Shown here in pieces: positions 1-7,055 of a stretch of DNA of 11,665 nucleotides (position 1 is its first letter; every line of letters starts with the position of its first letter). A program made the translations under genes and the position numbers. Origin of the DNA: Deltaproteobacteria bacterium (GTDB taxonomy: Bacteria; Myxococcota_A; Polyangia; Haliangiales; Haliangiaceae); contig JACCQV010000229.1 in assembly GCA_013813945.1 (NCBI GenBank), positions 1-11,665 on the forward strand. The letters are read 5' to 3'. The notes below the pieces were generated by a model. It saw only the letters and a program-made list of their open reading frames with translations, was not told the origin of the DNA and made no database searches.

Positions 1-720
1 GTTGCGGAGCCGGCCATTGGCATCACGTAGCTCGACGAGAAACAGCGCGAGCCCGCGGCTGCCTTCGCCGTTCCCGTCGGGGCGTGCGAGCGTCAGGGCC
101 ATCTCGGCCGTGGTCGCCGACGTGAACCACTTGGTGCCGTAGAGACGCCACTGCTCGCCGTCCTTCTTCGCCACGGTCTCGCTCTGCGAGACATCCGAGC
201 CGCCGGTCCGCTCGGTCATCCACTGCCCGCTCGTCCACATCACGGCAGGATCGCGGCTCGTCAGCAGCGGGATGTATTGATCGATCAACGCCTGGTTGCC
301 ACTTCCGAGGATCGTGCGCGCTGCGCCATCTGTCATCGCGAGCGGGCACGAGTACACGTCGAGGGATGGGCCGAGCACGTGGACGATCGCGAACTGGTGG
401 GTTCGCGCGAAGGGGCCGTGCTTGGTCTCGTACGCGGCGGCCACCATGCCGTGCTTCGCCGCGAGGACCTGTGCCTCACGCCAGAGCGGAGACACCTCGA
501 TCTTGTCGATTCGATTTCCCCACGCATCCCACTGGATCAGGACCGGCTCGTTCAGGCGATCTGCGAGCTGCTTGCCGTAGTACTCCACGGCGAGATCGCC
601 GAGCTCGTGCAGCTCACGGGCGACCTCGTCGCCGCCGATGTGGCGGGCGATCCACGACGGCAGCAGCGGATCATCATCGAACTGGTTGCCGAGGCGAGGT
701 GGTTCCTGGAAGAACGCCAT
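1..720 (-). CDS. aidB: AidB-like acyl-CoA dehydrogenase, 3' part cut by window edge
   Basis: The minus strand is open from an ATG at 720 to the left edge: 240 codons, no stop, C-terminus outside the window. The protein begins MAFFQEPPRLGNQF. It contains MTERTGGSDVS near residue 175, matching the flavin and acyl-CoA binding signature of the AidB branch of acyl-CoA dehydrogenases, followed by GTKWFTSAT. Family knowledge: E. coli AidB is an FAD-binding, DNA-associated protein of the alkylation response; other members are ordinary isovaleryl-CoA-type dehydrogenases, so the substrate is uncertain. Start choice: an in-frame ATG at 747 exists, but the 720 start has a TANNNT box (727-732) exactly 6 nt upstream and fits the usual N-terminus. 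It is divergent from rsmE with 30 bp between the starts. Confidence 0.88.
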   Translation of the reverse strand, partial: MAFFQEPPRLGNQFDDDPLLPSWIARHIGGDEVARELHELGDLAVEYYGKQLADRLNEPVLIQWDAWGNRIDKIEVSPLWREAQVLAAKHGMVAAAYETKHGPFARTHQFAIVHVLGPSLDVYSCPLAMTDGAARTILGSGNQALIDQYIPLLTSRDPAVMWTSGQWMTERTGGSDVSQSETVAKKDGEQWRLYGTKWFTSATTAEMALTLARPDGNGEGSRGLALFLVELRDANGRLRN

Positions 721-726
721 GCCGAG

Positions 727-732
727 AACGTA
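727..732 (-). promoter_or_regulatory. Candidate leaderless -10 box (TACGTT) of the AidB-like gene
   Basis: TACGTT on the minus strand ends 6 nt before the ATG at 720. No Shine-Dalgarno is visible. The same TANNNT plus 6-nt arrangement precedes rsmE, uppP and the TerB-like gene. Confidence 0.45.
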
Positions 733-738
733 CCGCGG

Positions 739-744
739 TAACCT
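739..744 (+). promoter_or_regulatory. Candidate leaderless -10 box (TAACCT) of rsmE
   Basis: TAACCT ends 6 nt before the GTG start at 751. No ribosome-binding site is visible. Transcription would begin at or beside the start codon. It lies in the 30-bp divergent spacer shared with the AidB-like gene. Confidence 0.42.
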
Positions 745-750
745 CATCGC

Positions 751-1494
751 GTGAACCTGCTACTCGTCGAGCCGGGCGAGGTTGCCGACGATGCGACGGT
801 GGCGCTCGCCGACCGCCGGGCCGAGCACCTGCGACGAATCGTCGGGGTGACGATCGGTCAGACGATCCGGGCCGGCATCGTCGGCGGCAAGCTCGGGACC
901 GCCGAGGTCAGCTCCGACGACGGCACCACGATGATCCTCCGTCTCTCGCTGACGGCCCCCGCCTCGCTACCGCTTCCGATCGAGCTCGTCCTCGCGATGC
1001 CGCGACCCAAGGTCCTGACCCGCGTGATCGAGACTGCCGCCGCGTTCGGGGTCGCACGCATCGATCTCACCAATGCCTGGCGGGTCGACAAGAGCTACCT
1101 GGCGTCACCGCGGCTCGCGCACGCGGCGCTCGCCTATGCGCTGCGGTTCGGCGCGGAGCAAGGCGCGACGACGCACGTCCCGCCCCTCGCGATTCACGAT
1201 CGGTTCATGGGCCTGGTCGATTCGCGCTGGCCCAGCGCAACCGGTGGGACCCCGGCGACGCGCCTGCTCGCGCATCCAGGTGCGCCACCGATCGAGCAGG
1301 CGGCGCTGACCTGGCCGCTCGCGGTCGCGATCGGACCCGAGGGCGGCTGGATCCAGCGCGAGATCGACACGTTCGTCGAGCGCGGGTTCACAGCGGTCTC
1401 GATCGGCGCGCCGATTCTGCGCGTCGAGGCTGCGCTCTCTGCGACGCTCGGCCAGCTGCTGCTACTGCAGCGACGCACCGACCTCGGAGGTTGA
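751..1494 (+). CDS. rsmE: RsmE, 16S rRNA (uracil1498-N3)-methyltransferase
   Basis: A 247-residue SPOUT-class (alpha/beta knot) methyltransferase, close to the usual RsmE length. The N-terminal 70 residues fit the PUA-like RNA-binding domain, including AEHLRRIVG near 25-32. The knot carries family motifs: LAMPRPK near 81-87, GPEGGW at 195-200 and ILRVEAALSA at 222-231, which form the AdoMet pocket. Family knowledge: it methylates N3 of U1498 in the decoding region of 16S rRNA in the assembled 30S subunit. The GTG start lacks a Shine-Dalgarno but has a TANNNT box 6 nt upstream. It is divergent from the AidB-like gene and convergent with the PEGA gene. Function is secure from the motifs. Confidence 0.95.
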   Translation: MNLLLVEPGEVADDATVALADRRAEHLRRIVGVTIGQTIRAGIVGGKLGTAEVSSDDGTTMILRLSLTAPASLPLPIELVLAMPRPKVLTRVIETAAAFGVARIDLTNAWRVDKSYLASPRLAHAALAYALRFGAEQGATTHVPPLAIHDRFMGLVDSRWPSATGGTPATRLLAHPGAPPIEQAALTWPLAVAIGPEGGWIQREIDTFVERGFTAVSIGAPILRVEAALSATLGQLLLLQRRTDLGG

Positions 1495-1565
1495 GCGCAT
1501 CGAGGAGACGACCTCGTCGTAGCCTCGCGTGGGGCACCCCGGCAAGGTCATCGCCGTCGTGTACT

Positions 1566-1592
1566 CCGTCATCGCGTTCGCGCCGATGACGG
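1566..1592. terminator. Hairpin between convergent genes, possible bidirectional terminator
   Basis: A perfect 9-bp inverted repeat (1566-1574 with 1584-1592, 9-nt loop) lies in the 108-bp gap between the converging 3' ends of rsmE and the PEGA gene. No T-run follows on either strand, so factor-independent termination is uncertain. Nothing else is recognisable in this gap apart from a 10-bp palindrome centred near 1598. Confidence 0.35.
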
Positions 1593-1602
1593 CGGTGATC
1601 AC

Positions 1603-3822
1603 CTAGAACTTGTAGCTGAGACCGACGCGCAGGTAGAGGATGTAGTCGCTGTCGGCCATCGGGCCCGAGAACAGGCCGGTGAACAGCGCGCGCTCGCTCT
1701 GGAACGGAGCGCCCTCGAGGATTCCGTACACGTTCCAGCGCTGGTACGCGGCGATCTCGGCCGCGACCGAGACGAGGAAGCGTGCACCGGCGTCGCGGCC
1801 GAAGAAGTCCGAGCCGGTGTTACCGGTCAGGTCCTCGACGCGCTCCTTGTCCTCCTGGGTGAACGTGCCCGGATCGGTACCCTCGGTGATCGCCTTGTAG
1901 CCGACGCAGGTGTCGGTCGGATCCTTGGTCTCGAACCCGTTCGTGTTCGACGGCTTCAGGTCGGGGCAGTGGCGGTCACTCCAGAACTCGAGGTACGCGC
2001 GACCGGTGATCGTCACGCGGGACAGCGCGGTCAGCGACGCCGCGACGCCCGCATCCCACGTCACGCCGTTACGGGCCGAATCGTCGAGCAGCTTCGAGCC
2101 GAACCACAGCTGCGTGAACAACGCGGCCGAGAACGGCTCCTTGTCCGCCAGCATCATCCGGCCACCGAGGCCAAGCTCGCTTCGGGCGAACATGGTGCGA
2201 ACGCCGACGTTGGCATCGAACCCGAACGTGTTGGCGACCTTGCCGGCGCCGACCGTGATCCGCGCGGTGAGGAAGTACGGATAACCGGCATCGAAATCGA
2301 CGGTCGAGCGACCGCGCGGCAGCGTGCGTGCACCGTGCGACGACAGCCCGCGCTGCTCGGCGACGAGCTCGGACTCACTCTTGCCCGCGATCGCGAGCTC
2401 GCGCGACACCGTCTGCGTCTTGCCGCCCTCGATTGTCAGGGTCTGCTCGAACGGCTGGAAGCCGGGAGCCTCGATGCGCACGACGGTCTCGCCGACCTCG
2501 ACCTCGATGTCGATCGGCGTCTTGACCTCGGTGCCGTCCTTGTCCTTCGCCGGCAGGCCGTTGATGAGGACGTTGGCCGCGGGCGGCGTCGACAGGATGC
2601 GGAGGCGACCGACCGCCTTGAGATCCGCCTGCACCGTGACCGACTGACCGGCCTCGATCCGCACCTTCTGCTCGAACGACTTGAAGCCAGGGAGGCGGAC
2701 CATCACCGGGTGCTCGCCCGCGCTGAGCTTCTTCTCCTGCGGGACCTTGCCGACCGCCGCACCGTCGATGAACACCTCGGCCTCGGGAACCGTCGAGACG
2801 ACCTTGAGGATGCCTGTGTCGCCGGGGGCCTCGGGGTTGAGATCGAACTTCACGATCTGCGAGCCACCCGAGGTGACCTGCACGCGCTTCTCACCGCTCT
2901 GGAAGCCCGGTGCCTTGACCTGGATGATGTGCTCGCCCGCCTTCACGTCCTTGATGTCGACCGGGACCGTACCCATGTCGGTGCCGTCGATGAAGGCACG
3001 CGCGCCCTGCGCATCGGACAGCACGCGAACCACACCGACGCCGCCGGACATCAGCGCCGCGAGCTCCGCGCGCACCTTGGTCTGCTTGTCGGCGGTCACC
3101 TGGACGGTCTGGCGCCACGGCAGACCCGGTGGCTTCTTGACCTCGATGACGTGCACGCCCTCGATCACGTTGTTGATCACGGCCGGCGTGTTGTCGGGGT
3201 GCTTGTTGCCGTCGATCGAGACCTCGGCGTCAGGGACGTCGGCATCGACGATGATCGTTCCGTACTTCGGCTTCGCGATCTCCTTGAGCGATGGAACGAC
3301 CGTCTGGGTCTGGTTGTTCGCGACCTCGACCCACTGCGAGAGCGGCTCGAACCCATCCTTCTTGATCTCGAGCAGGTGGCGGCCCGGCGTCGTGGTCACG
3401 ACGACTGGAACCTGGCCCTGCGGCTGACCGTCCAGGATCACGGTGGCGCCGTTCACATTCTTGTCGGCATCGGCACGGACGTCGATCCGCGGAGGATCCT
3501 GCTTCTTCACGAGCGGAACGAACAGCTCTTGAACCTTCTTGAGCTTGCCGACCGTGAAGGTCCGCGTCGTCGGGTCGTAGCCCGCGGCTTCGATCGTCAC
3601 GGGGAAGTTGCCGTTGATCAGCTTGCCCGTCCACGGCGTCACGCCGACGGCACCGCACGCCTTGTCACCGATGTAGACCGTCGCGCCCTGCGGGGCGGAG
3701 TCGATCTTCACCTTGTACCTGCCAGTTTTTTGCGCCGGGCAGCTCTGCGCGTGCGCAGGACCCGCGAACAGGAACAGCATCACGAGCGTGACTGATGCAT
3801 AGAACGCACGAATCATCGTCAT
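1603..3822 (-). CDS. Secreted protein with six PEGA repeats and a C-terminal outer-membrane beta-barrel-like domain
   Basis: From the ATG at 3822 the product is 739 residues. The start is chosen because an AGGGG Shine-Dalgarno sits 5 nt upstream and the next residues form a signal peptide (MTMIRAFYASVTLVMLFLF, cleavage after AHA). The frame stays open to 3882 but would bury that signal. Residues about 30-480 hold six PEGA-type repeats, each of about 70 residues with an xxPxGAxVxIDG strand and a closing PGF/AGY turn; the last begins RLRILSTPPAANV. The final 240 residues are rich in alternating strands and end YLRVGLSYKF, a terminal aromatic residue typical of beta-barrel proteins inserted by BAM. 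PEGA domains are surface or periplasmic modules of uncertain ligand. I infer an outer-membrane anchor with a large periplasmic repeat arm. It contains several cysteines in the barrel part. Confidence 0.85.
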   Translation of the reverse strand: MTMIRAFYASVTLVMLFLFAGPAHAQSCPAQKTGRYKVKIDSAPQGATVYIGDKACGAVGVTPWTGKLINGNFPVTIEAAGYDPTTRTFTVGKLKKVQELFVPLVKKQDPPRIDVRADADKNVNGATVILDGQPQGQVPVVVTTTPGRHLLEIKKDGFEPLSQWVEVANNQTQTVVPSLKEIAKPKYGTIIVDADVPDAEVSIDGNKHPDNTPAVINNVIEGVHVIEVKKPPGLPWRQTVQVTADKQTKVRAELAALMSGGVGVVRVLSDAQGARAFIDGTDMGTVPVDIKDVKAGEHIIQVKAPGFQSGEKRVQVTSGGSQIVKFDLNPEAPGDTGILKVVSTVPEAEVFIDGAAVGKVPQEKKLSAGEHPVMVRLPGFKSFEQKVRIEAGQSVTVQADLKAVGRLRILSTPPAANVLINGLPAKDKDGTEVKTPIDIEVEVGETVVRIEAPGFQPFEQTLTIEGGKTQTVSRELAIAGKSESELVAEQRGLSSHGARTLPRGRSTVDFDAGYPYFLTARITVGAGKVANTFGFDANVGVRTMFARSELGLGGRMMLADKEPFSAALFTQLWFGSKLLDDSARNGVTWDAGVAASLTALSRVTITGRAYLEFWSDRHCPDLKPSNTNGFETKDPTDTCVGYKAITEGTDPGTFTQEDKERVEDLTGNTGSDFFGRDAGARFLVSVAAEIAAYQRWNVYGILEGAPFQSERALFTGLFSGPMADSDYILYLRVGLSYKF

Positions 3823-3926
3823 CGAAACCCCTCGGTAAACGGACGACATCAGCGTAACAGAGTCACGCGCGTCCGCGGCCATGCGTGCGCATTTTCACAG
3901 GATCTGGCAGGGCCAGATCGGATCAC

Positions 3927-4736
3927 TTATTGAACGATGCGCGACGCGAGCGCGCCGAGCAGCGCGAGGCCGGCAATGATCCGGTAGATGGCGAAGCCGA
4001 CCAGATCGTGTGAGCCGAGCCACTTGATGAGCCACGCGATCGCCACATATCCACTGAGCGCGGCGACCCCGGTCCCGACCGCCAGCGCGGGAAGGGCATC
4101 GCGCCCGAGGACCCGGAACGCTTCACGCGCCTCGAAGATGCCGGCCCCGGCGATCGCGGGGATCGAGAGCAGGAACGAGAACCGGGCGGAGTCGCTGCGC
4201 GAGAAGCCGAGCAGGAGCGCCATGCAGATCGTCGCGCCCGACCGCGAGACACCGGGAACGAGTGCGAGCGACTGGGCGAGGCCGACGATCAGGGCATCGG
4301 TGAGCGTGATCCCGGCGAGCGGCCGGTGCTCGGTGCGGCCATTCGCGATCCGATCGATGATCACCATGACGATGCCGACGAGGATCAACGCGCCCGCGAT
4401 CACGTAGAGCGAGCGAAGGTCGCCCTCGATGTGCTTCTTGAACGTCAGGCCGAGGATCACGATCGGCACGGTGCCCGCGGCGAGCAGCCACGGCAGCCGT
4501 CCGTCGGGGCTCGACGGGTCACGCATCATCGCGACCGGCAGGTGGATCAGGTCCTTCGCGAAGTACGCGAGGACCGCGACCAGCGTACCGAGCTGGATCA
4601 CCGCGGTGTATGCAGCGCCGGGGTCGGGTTGACCGAACAGCGAAGGAACGATCCGCAGATGGGCCGTCGACGAGACGGGGATGAACTCGGTCAGCCCCTG
4701 GACGAGGCCGAGCAGCGCCGCAAACCACACCGGCAT
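3927..4736 (-). CDS. uppP: UppP (BacA family) undecaprenyl-diphosphatase
   Basis: A 269-residue polytopic membrane protein of normal family length. Both signature regions are present: GLVQGLTEFIPVSSTAH at 10-26 (catalytic Glu, Ser and His) and PGVSRSGATI near residue 165 (active-site Arg). Hydrophobic segments between them fit the membrane fold. Family knowledge: it dephosphorylates undecaprenyl diphosphate to recycle the lipid carrier for peptidoglycan and other wall polymers, and overexpression gives bacitracin resistance. The start has no Shine-Dalgarno but a TAGCGT box 6 nt upstream. It lies 104 bp upstream of the PEGA gene on the same strand; co-transcription is possible, but PEGA has its own ribosome-binding site. 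Confidence 0.95.
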   Translation of the reverse strand: MPVWFAALLGLVQGLTEFIPVSSTAHLRIVPSLFGQPDPGAAYTAVIQLGTLVAVLAYFAKDLIHLPVAMMRDPSSPDGRLPWLLAAGTVPIVILGLTFKKHIEGDLRSLYVIAGALILVGIVMVIIDRIANGRTEHRPLAGITLTDALIVGLAQSLALVPGVSRSGATICMALLLGFSRSDSARFSFLLSIPAIAGAGIFEAREAFRVLGRDALPALAVGTGVAALSGYVAIAWLIKWLGSHDLVGFAIYRIIAGLALLGALASRIVQ

Positions 4737-4742
4737 GACGAC

Positions 4743-4748
4743 ACGCTA
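4743..4748 (-). promoter_or_regulatory. Candidate leaderless -10 box (TAGCGT) of uppP
   Basis: TAGCGT on the minus strand ends 6 nt before the uppP ATG (4736), the same geometry as at rsmE, the AidB-like gene and the TerB-like gene. Confidence 0.42.
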
Positions 4749-4783
4749 ACATCACAGGCGCGGCGAAGCGGACGAGCTACCAT

Positions 4784-5206
4784 ATGACTGACGTGAGATG
4801 GGCCCTCCCCCTGGTTCTCGCAGCGTGCTCGAGTAGCGCGGCGCCCCCCGCCCGCCACACCGGACCCGCCCGTGACGGATCCGCCGGCGGCGAGCTCGCC
4901 TCGACCGCGCCAACCGAGCGCGAGTGCGAGCAGCTCGTGGCACACGCGGTGGCACTGGGGGCCGCGGAGCGCACGGGTCGCCCACCCGACCAGCTCCCCA
5001 CCGAGGCCGATCAAGAACACGTGCGAACCAGGTTACGTCCGTTCATCGACGCGTGCCGCGCCCTCCCTCGCGACAGCTATCGATGTGCGATCGCGGCGAC
5101 CGCGATGGCGGAGCTAGCCGCGTGTCACTCGACGCCCACGAGCTCGACCTCGAACAGCAGCGTCGCGCCGGGGGGGATGACGCCACCCGCTCCGCGATCT
5201 CCGTAG
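4784..5206 (+). CDS. Small putative lipoprotein of unknown function
   Basis: A 140-residue protein with a lipobox (LPLVLAAC, Cys at residue 15), so a lipoprotein signal peptide is likely. The mature part is charged and helical from about residue 45 to 115 (ECEQLVAHAVAL, then RTRLRPFIDACRALPRDSYRCAIAATAMAELAAC), with four cysteines that could form two disulfides. The tail after residue 114 is low-complexity Ser/Thr/Pro and lies over the end of the FKBP gene on the opposite strand (82 bp overlap). Start: ATG 4784 gives an acidic N-terminus. GTG 4793 gives the more typical MRWALPLVLAAC and sits 9 nt after a TACCAT box (4778-4783), so 4793 may be the true start. I recognise no family. Confidence 0.65.
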   Translation: MTDVRWALPLVLAACSSSAAPPARHTGPARDGSAGGELASTAPTERECEQLVAHAVALGAAERTGRPPDQLPTEADQEHVRTRLRPFIDACRALPRDSYRCAIAATAMAELAACHSTPTSSTSNSSVAPGGMTPPAPRSP

Positions 5207-5475
5207 CCGAGCGCCGGTGGGATCAGCAGCGTGCGCTTGCCGCCGACCTTCATCGTGGCCACGCCCTCGTCCCAGCCCTTGATCACCCGCCCCAACCCGA
5301 GCGGAAAATCGAACGGTCGGCCGCGGTCATGCGAGCTGTCGAACTTGGCGCCCTTCGCACCGTTCTCCCAGAGCCAGCCCGTGTAGTGCATGACGCACTT
5401 CTGGCCCTTGGCCGGGCTGGCTCCACTTCCAACGACCGTGTCGTCGTAACTCAGTCCACTGGGCGTATCCGTCAT
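5125..5475 (-). CDS. FKBP-type peptidyl-prolyl cis-trans isomerase
   Basis: A 116-residue single-domain FKBP with no signal peptide, so probably cytoplasmic. The binding-pocket residues are recognisable: Y31 in MHYTG, F45 and D46 in KFDSS, F55-F57, VIKGW at 64-68, Y91 in ALGYGDRGAGGVIPP, and F108 near the end. Family knowledge: it catalyses cis-trans isomerisation of prolyl bonds and can act as a folding helper. It starts 11 bp after the ComF-family stop on the same strand. A TAGGAT box also lies 8 nt before the start, so it may have its own leaderless promoter. Its 3' end overlaps the lipoprotein gene on the opposite strand. Confidence 0.95.
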   Translation of the reverse strand: MTDTPSGLSYDDTVVGSGASPAKGQKCVMHYTGWLWENGAKGAKFDSSHDRGRPFDFPLGLGRVIKGWDEGVATMKVGGKRTLLIPPALGYGDRGAGGVIPPGATLLFEVELVGVE

Positions 5476-5483
5476 TGAAGCGC

Positions 5484-5489
5484 ATCCTA
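5484..5489 (-). promoter_or_regulatory. Candidate leaderless -10 box (TAGGAT) of the FKBP gene
   Basis: TAGGAT on the minus strand lies inside the 10-mer GTGTAGGATG (5483-5492) and ends 8 nt before the ATG. It overlaps the end of the ComF-family gene. The same 10-mer at the same distance precedes the phosphatase gene at 8645-8654. Confidence 0.45.
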
Positions 5490-6164
5490 CACAAACCCGC
5501 CGGCCCGAGCGAGCGCGACCCCGTACACCGCGATCGCACCCGCCGCGCGCAACGGGAGCGCTGCAGCGGCGAGCGTCGCGCCGGTGGTGACGACATCGTC
5601 GACGAGAACGATCGTGCGTCCCGCGACGTCGCAGGGATCGCGGACCGTGAACGCGCCGCGCAGATTTTCACGCCTGGCCGCCGCAGACAGCTTGCTCTGC
5701 GCGGGCGCACCACGGATCCGCCGGAGCAGCGAGCGCGGTGAAGGCAACCCGCCGGCCGCACATGCGTGGACCGCGAGCAGCCAGGCCTGATCGTAGCCAC
5801 GCACGAGTCGACGCCGCCAGTGCAGCGGGATCGGCACGACGATCGCAGCATGCTCTTCGACGACCGCTGCGAGGAGCGGTGCCCACAATGGCGCGACATC
5901 GCGCGCGACGTGTGCACCATTCGCGAACTTGAGCCGCTTGATCGCCGCAGCGAGCTGACCGCCGAACTGCCATGGCGCGAGAATCTGGTCGAGCGGCAAC
6001 GGCATCGTCGCGCAGCGTCGACACAGCCCGCCCGTCGTGGGTTCGGCGCAGCGGCCGCACGCGGTGCCGACCTCGACGAGGGATCCGACGCACGCGGAGC
6101 ACAGCGTGGAGGCGGGCTCGGTGCACGCAGCGCATTGAGGGGCGAAGAGCCAGTCGAGGACCAT
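5487..6164 (-). CDS. comF: ComF family phosphoribosyltransferase-like protein
   Basis: A 225-residue protein with the family layout. The N-terminal zinc-binding part has four CxxC pairs (C11/C14, C22/C25, C36/C39, C48/C51). A type I phosphoribosyltransferase fold follows, whose PRPP loop is IVLVDDVVTTGAT at about 185-197. VVPIPLHWRRRLVRGYDQA at 109-127 is the conserved ComF core. Family knowledge: members are needed for DNA uptake in naturally competent bacteria (ComFC, GntX relatives), probably in handling incoming single-stranded DNA. Nothing else here suggests a competence operon. The FKBP gene follows 11 bp downstream. Confidence 0.92.
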   Translation of the reverse strand: MVLDWLFAPQCAACTEPASTLCSACVGSLVEVGTACGRCAEPTTGGLCRRCATMPLPLDQILAPWQFGGQLAAAIKRLKFANGAHVARDVAPLWAPLLAAVVEEHAAIVVPIPLHWRRRLVRGYDQAWLLAVHACAAGGLPSPRSLLRRIRGAPAQSKLSAAARRENLRGAFTVRDPCDVAGRTIVLVDDVVTTGATLAAAALPLRAAGAIAVYGVALARAGGFV

Positions 6165-6197
6165 GCGACGGTTTCGAGCCGGCCCGGGAGCGGTTGC

Positions 6198-7055
6198 GTG
6201 CTAAACGAGGCGCCGACCGTGATCGACAGGAGCTACGTCTACGACCCCGGCTTCATTGATGAAGCCGCGAACGCCGAAATCCTGGCGTGGCTCGCGACGT
6301 TGCACCCGTTGTGGGAGATGCGCTACTCGACCCGGCGCCCCCCGCCGGCCGGCAAGCAGCAAAAACCCCTGCTCCGCCCGGTCTACTGGCTCGGGAACTG
6401 GCAGTTCGCCTGCCTCGGCTACTACGAGCCGCCCAAGCGCACGTTCAACGCTGCGATCGCGGCCGAGCCGTTCCCGCCCGTGCTCGCGCGGCTCGTGCAG
6501 ACGATCGAGCGCCGCGTACGCGCCGGGTTTCCACCGCCGATCGTCCCGCGCCGCTGGCATCTCAACACCTGCCTCGTGAACTTCTACGGGGATCGCGAGG
6601 ACGCCGGCAAGACCGTCGATGTCGCGCGCGTCGGCGAGCACCGCGACTTCGAGCCTGGCCCCGTCGCATCGCTATCGCTCGGCGAGCGAGCACGCTTCCA
6701 GTTCGTCCGACGCGGCGCACGCGATGCCCCGCCGGTGCGGACGCAGTGGCTCGAAGATCGCTCACTGCAGATCTTCGGCGGGCCACGCTGGAAGGACGAG
6801 CTTCTCCACCGCGTCCAGCGCGTCGACGACAAGCACGATCTCGATCTTCCCCCGAAGCTCGACGGCTTCCGCACGCGCCGTGTGAACTTCACGTTCCGCT
6901 ACGTGCCCGATGAGCACGTGATCCCGTTCAAGCAGCTCCCACCGCGCGAGCGCGATGATGTGCGCGAGTACATCGCGACGCTCGCGAAGAGCTCCGCGTT
7001 CTTCAAGGCCGCGCTGGCGAGCGAGCCGGCCGGACGAACAGCGGCTTCTCGGTAG
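6198..7055 (+). CDS. AlkB-like 2-oxoglutarate/Fe(II)-dependent dioxygenase
   Basis: A product of 285 residues from GTG 6198; upstream codons of the open frame only read through the ComF gene. GGGAG at 6186-6190, 7 nt before GTG, supports this start; GTG 6219 is an alternative. AlkB hallmarks: NFYGD at 128-132, metal ligands H148 and D150 in GEHRDFEP, the distal ligand H204 in ELLHRV, and RRVNFTFR at 227-234, the 2-oxoglutarate-binding arginine region. Family knowledge: AlkB proteins oxidatively remove methyl groups from alkylated bases in DNA or RNA; some act on tRNA or protein. It converges with and overlaps the phosphatase gene by 53 bp. The substrate cannot be told from sequence. Confidence 0.88.
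   Translation: MLNEAPTVIDRSYVYDPGFIDEAANAEILAWLATLHPLWEMRYSTRRPPPAGKQQKPLLRPVYWLGNWQFACLGYYEPPKRTFNAAIAAEPFPPVLARLVQTIERRVRAGFPPPIVPRRWHLNTCLVNFYGDREDAGKTVDVARVGEHRDFEPGPVASLSLGERARFQFVRRGARDAPPVRTQWLEDRSLQIFGGPRWKDELLHRVQRVDDKHDLDLPPKLDGFRTRRVNFTFRYVPDEHVIPFKQLPPRERDDVREYIATLAKSSAFFKAALASEPAGRTAASR

Noticed and set aside
745..747. Upstream in-frame ATG for the AidB-like gene
   Set aside because: It would add MRLPRYVLG, unlike the family N-terminus, and would start before the TACGTT box that fits a leaderless start at 720.
366..1589. Plus-strand open frame of 407 codons overlapping rsmE
   Set aside because: Arg/Ala-rich out-of-frame shadow of rsmE and of the AidB-like gene; no domain.
1969..3795. 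Long open frame (608 codons) on the plus strand
   Set aside because: It is the antisense of the PEGA-repeat gene. The product is Arg/Leu/Asp-rich with no recognisable domain, while the minus frame has a signal peptide, repeats and a ribosome-binding site.
1..7055. An alkylation-repair cluster of the AidB-like and AlkB-like genes
   Set aside because: They are over 5 kb apart with unrelated genes between and no shared regulator or operator seen.
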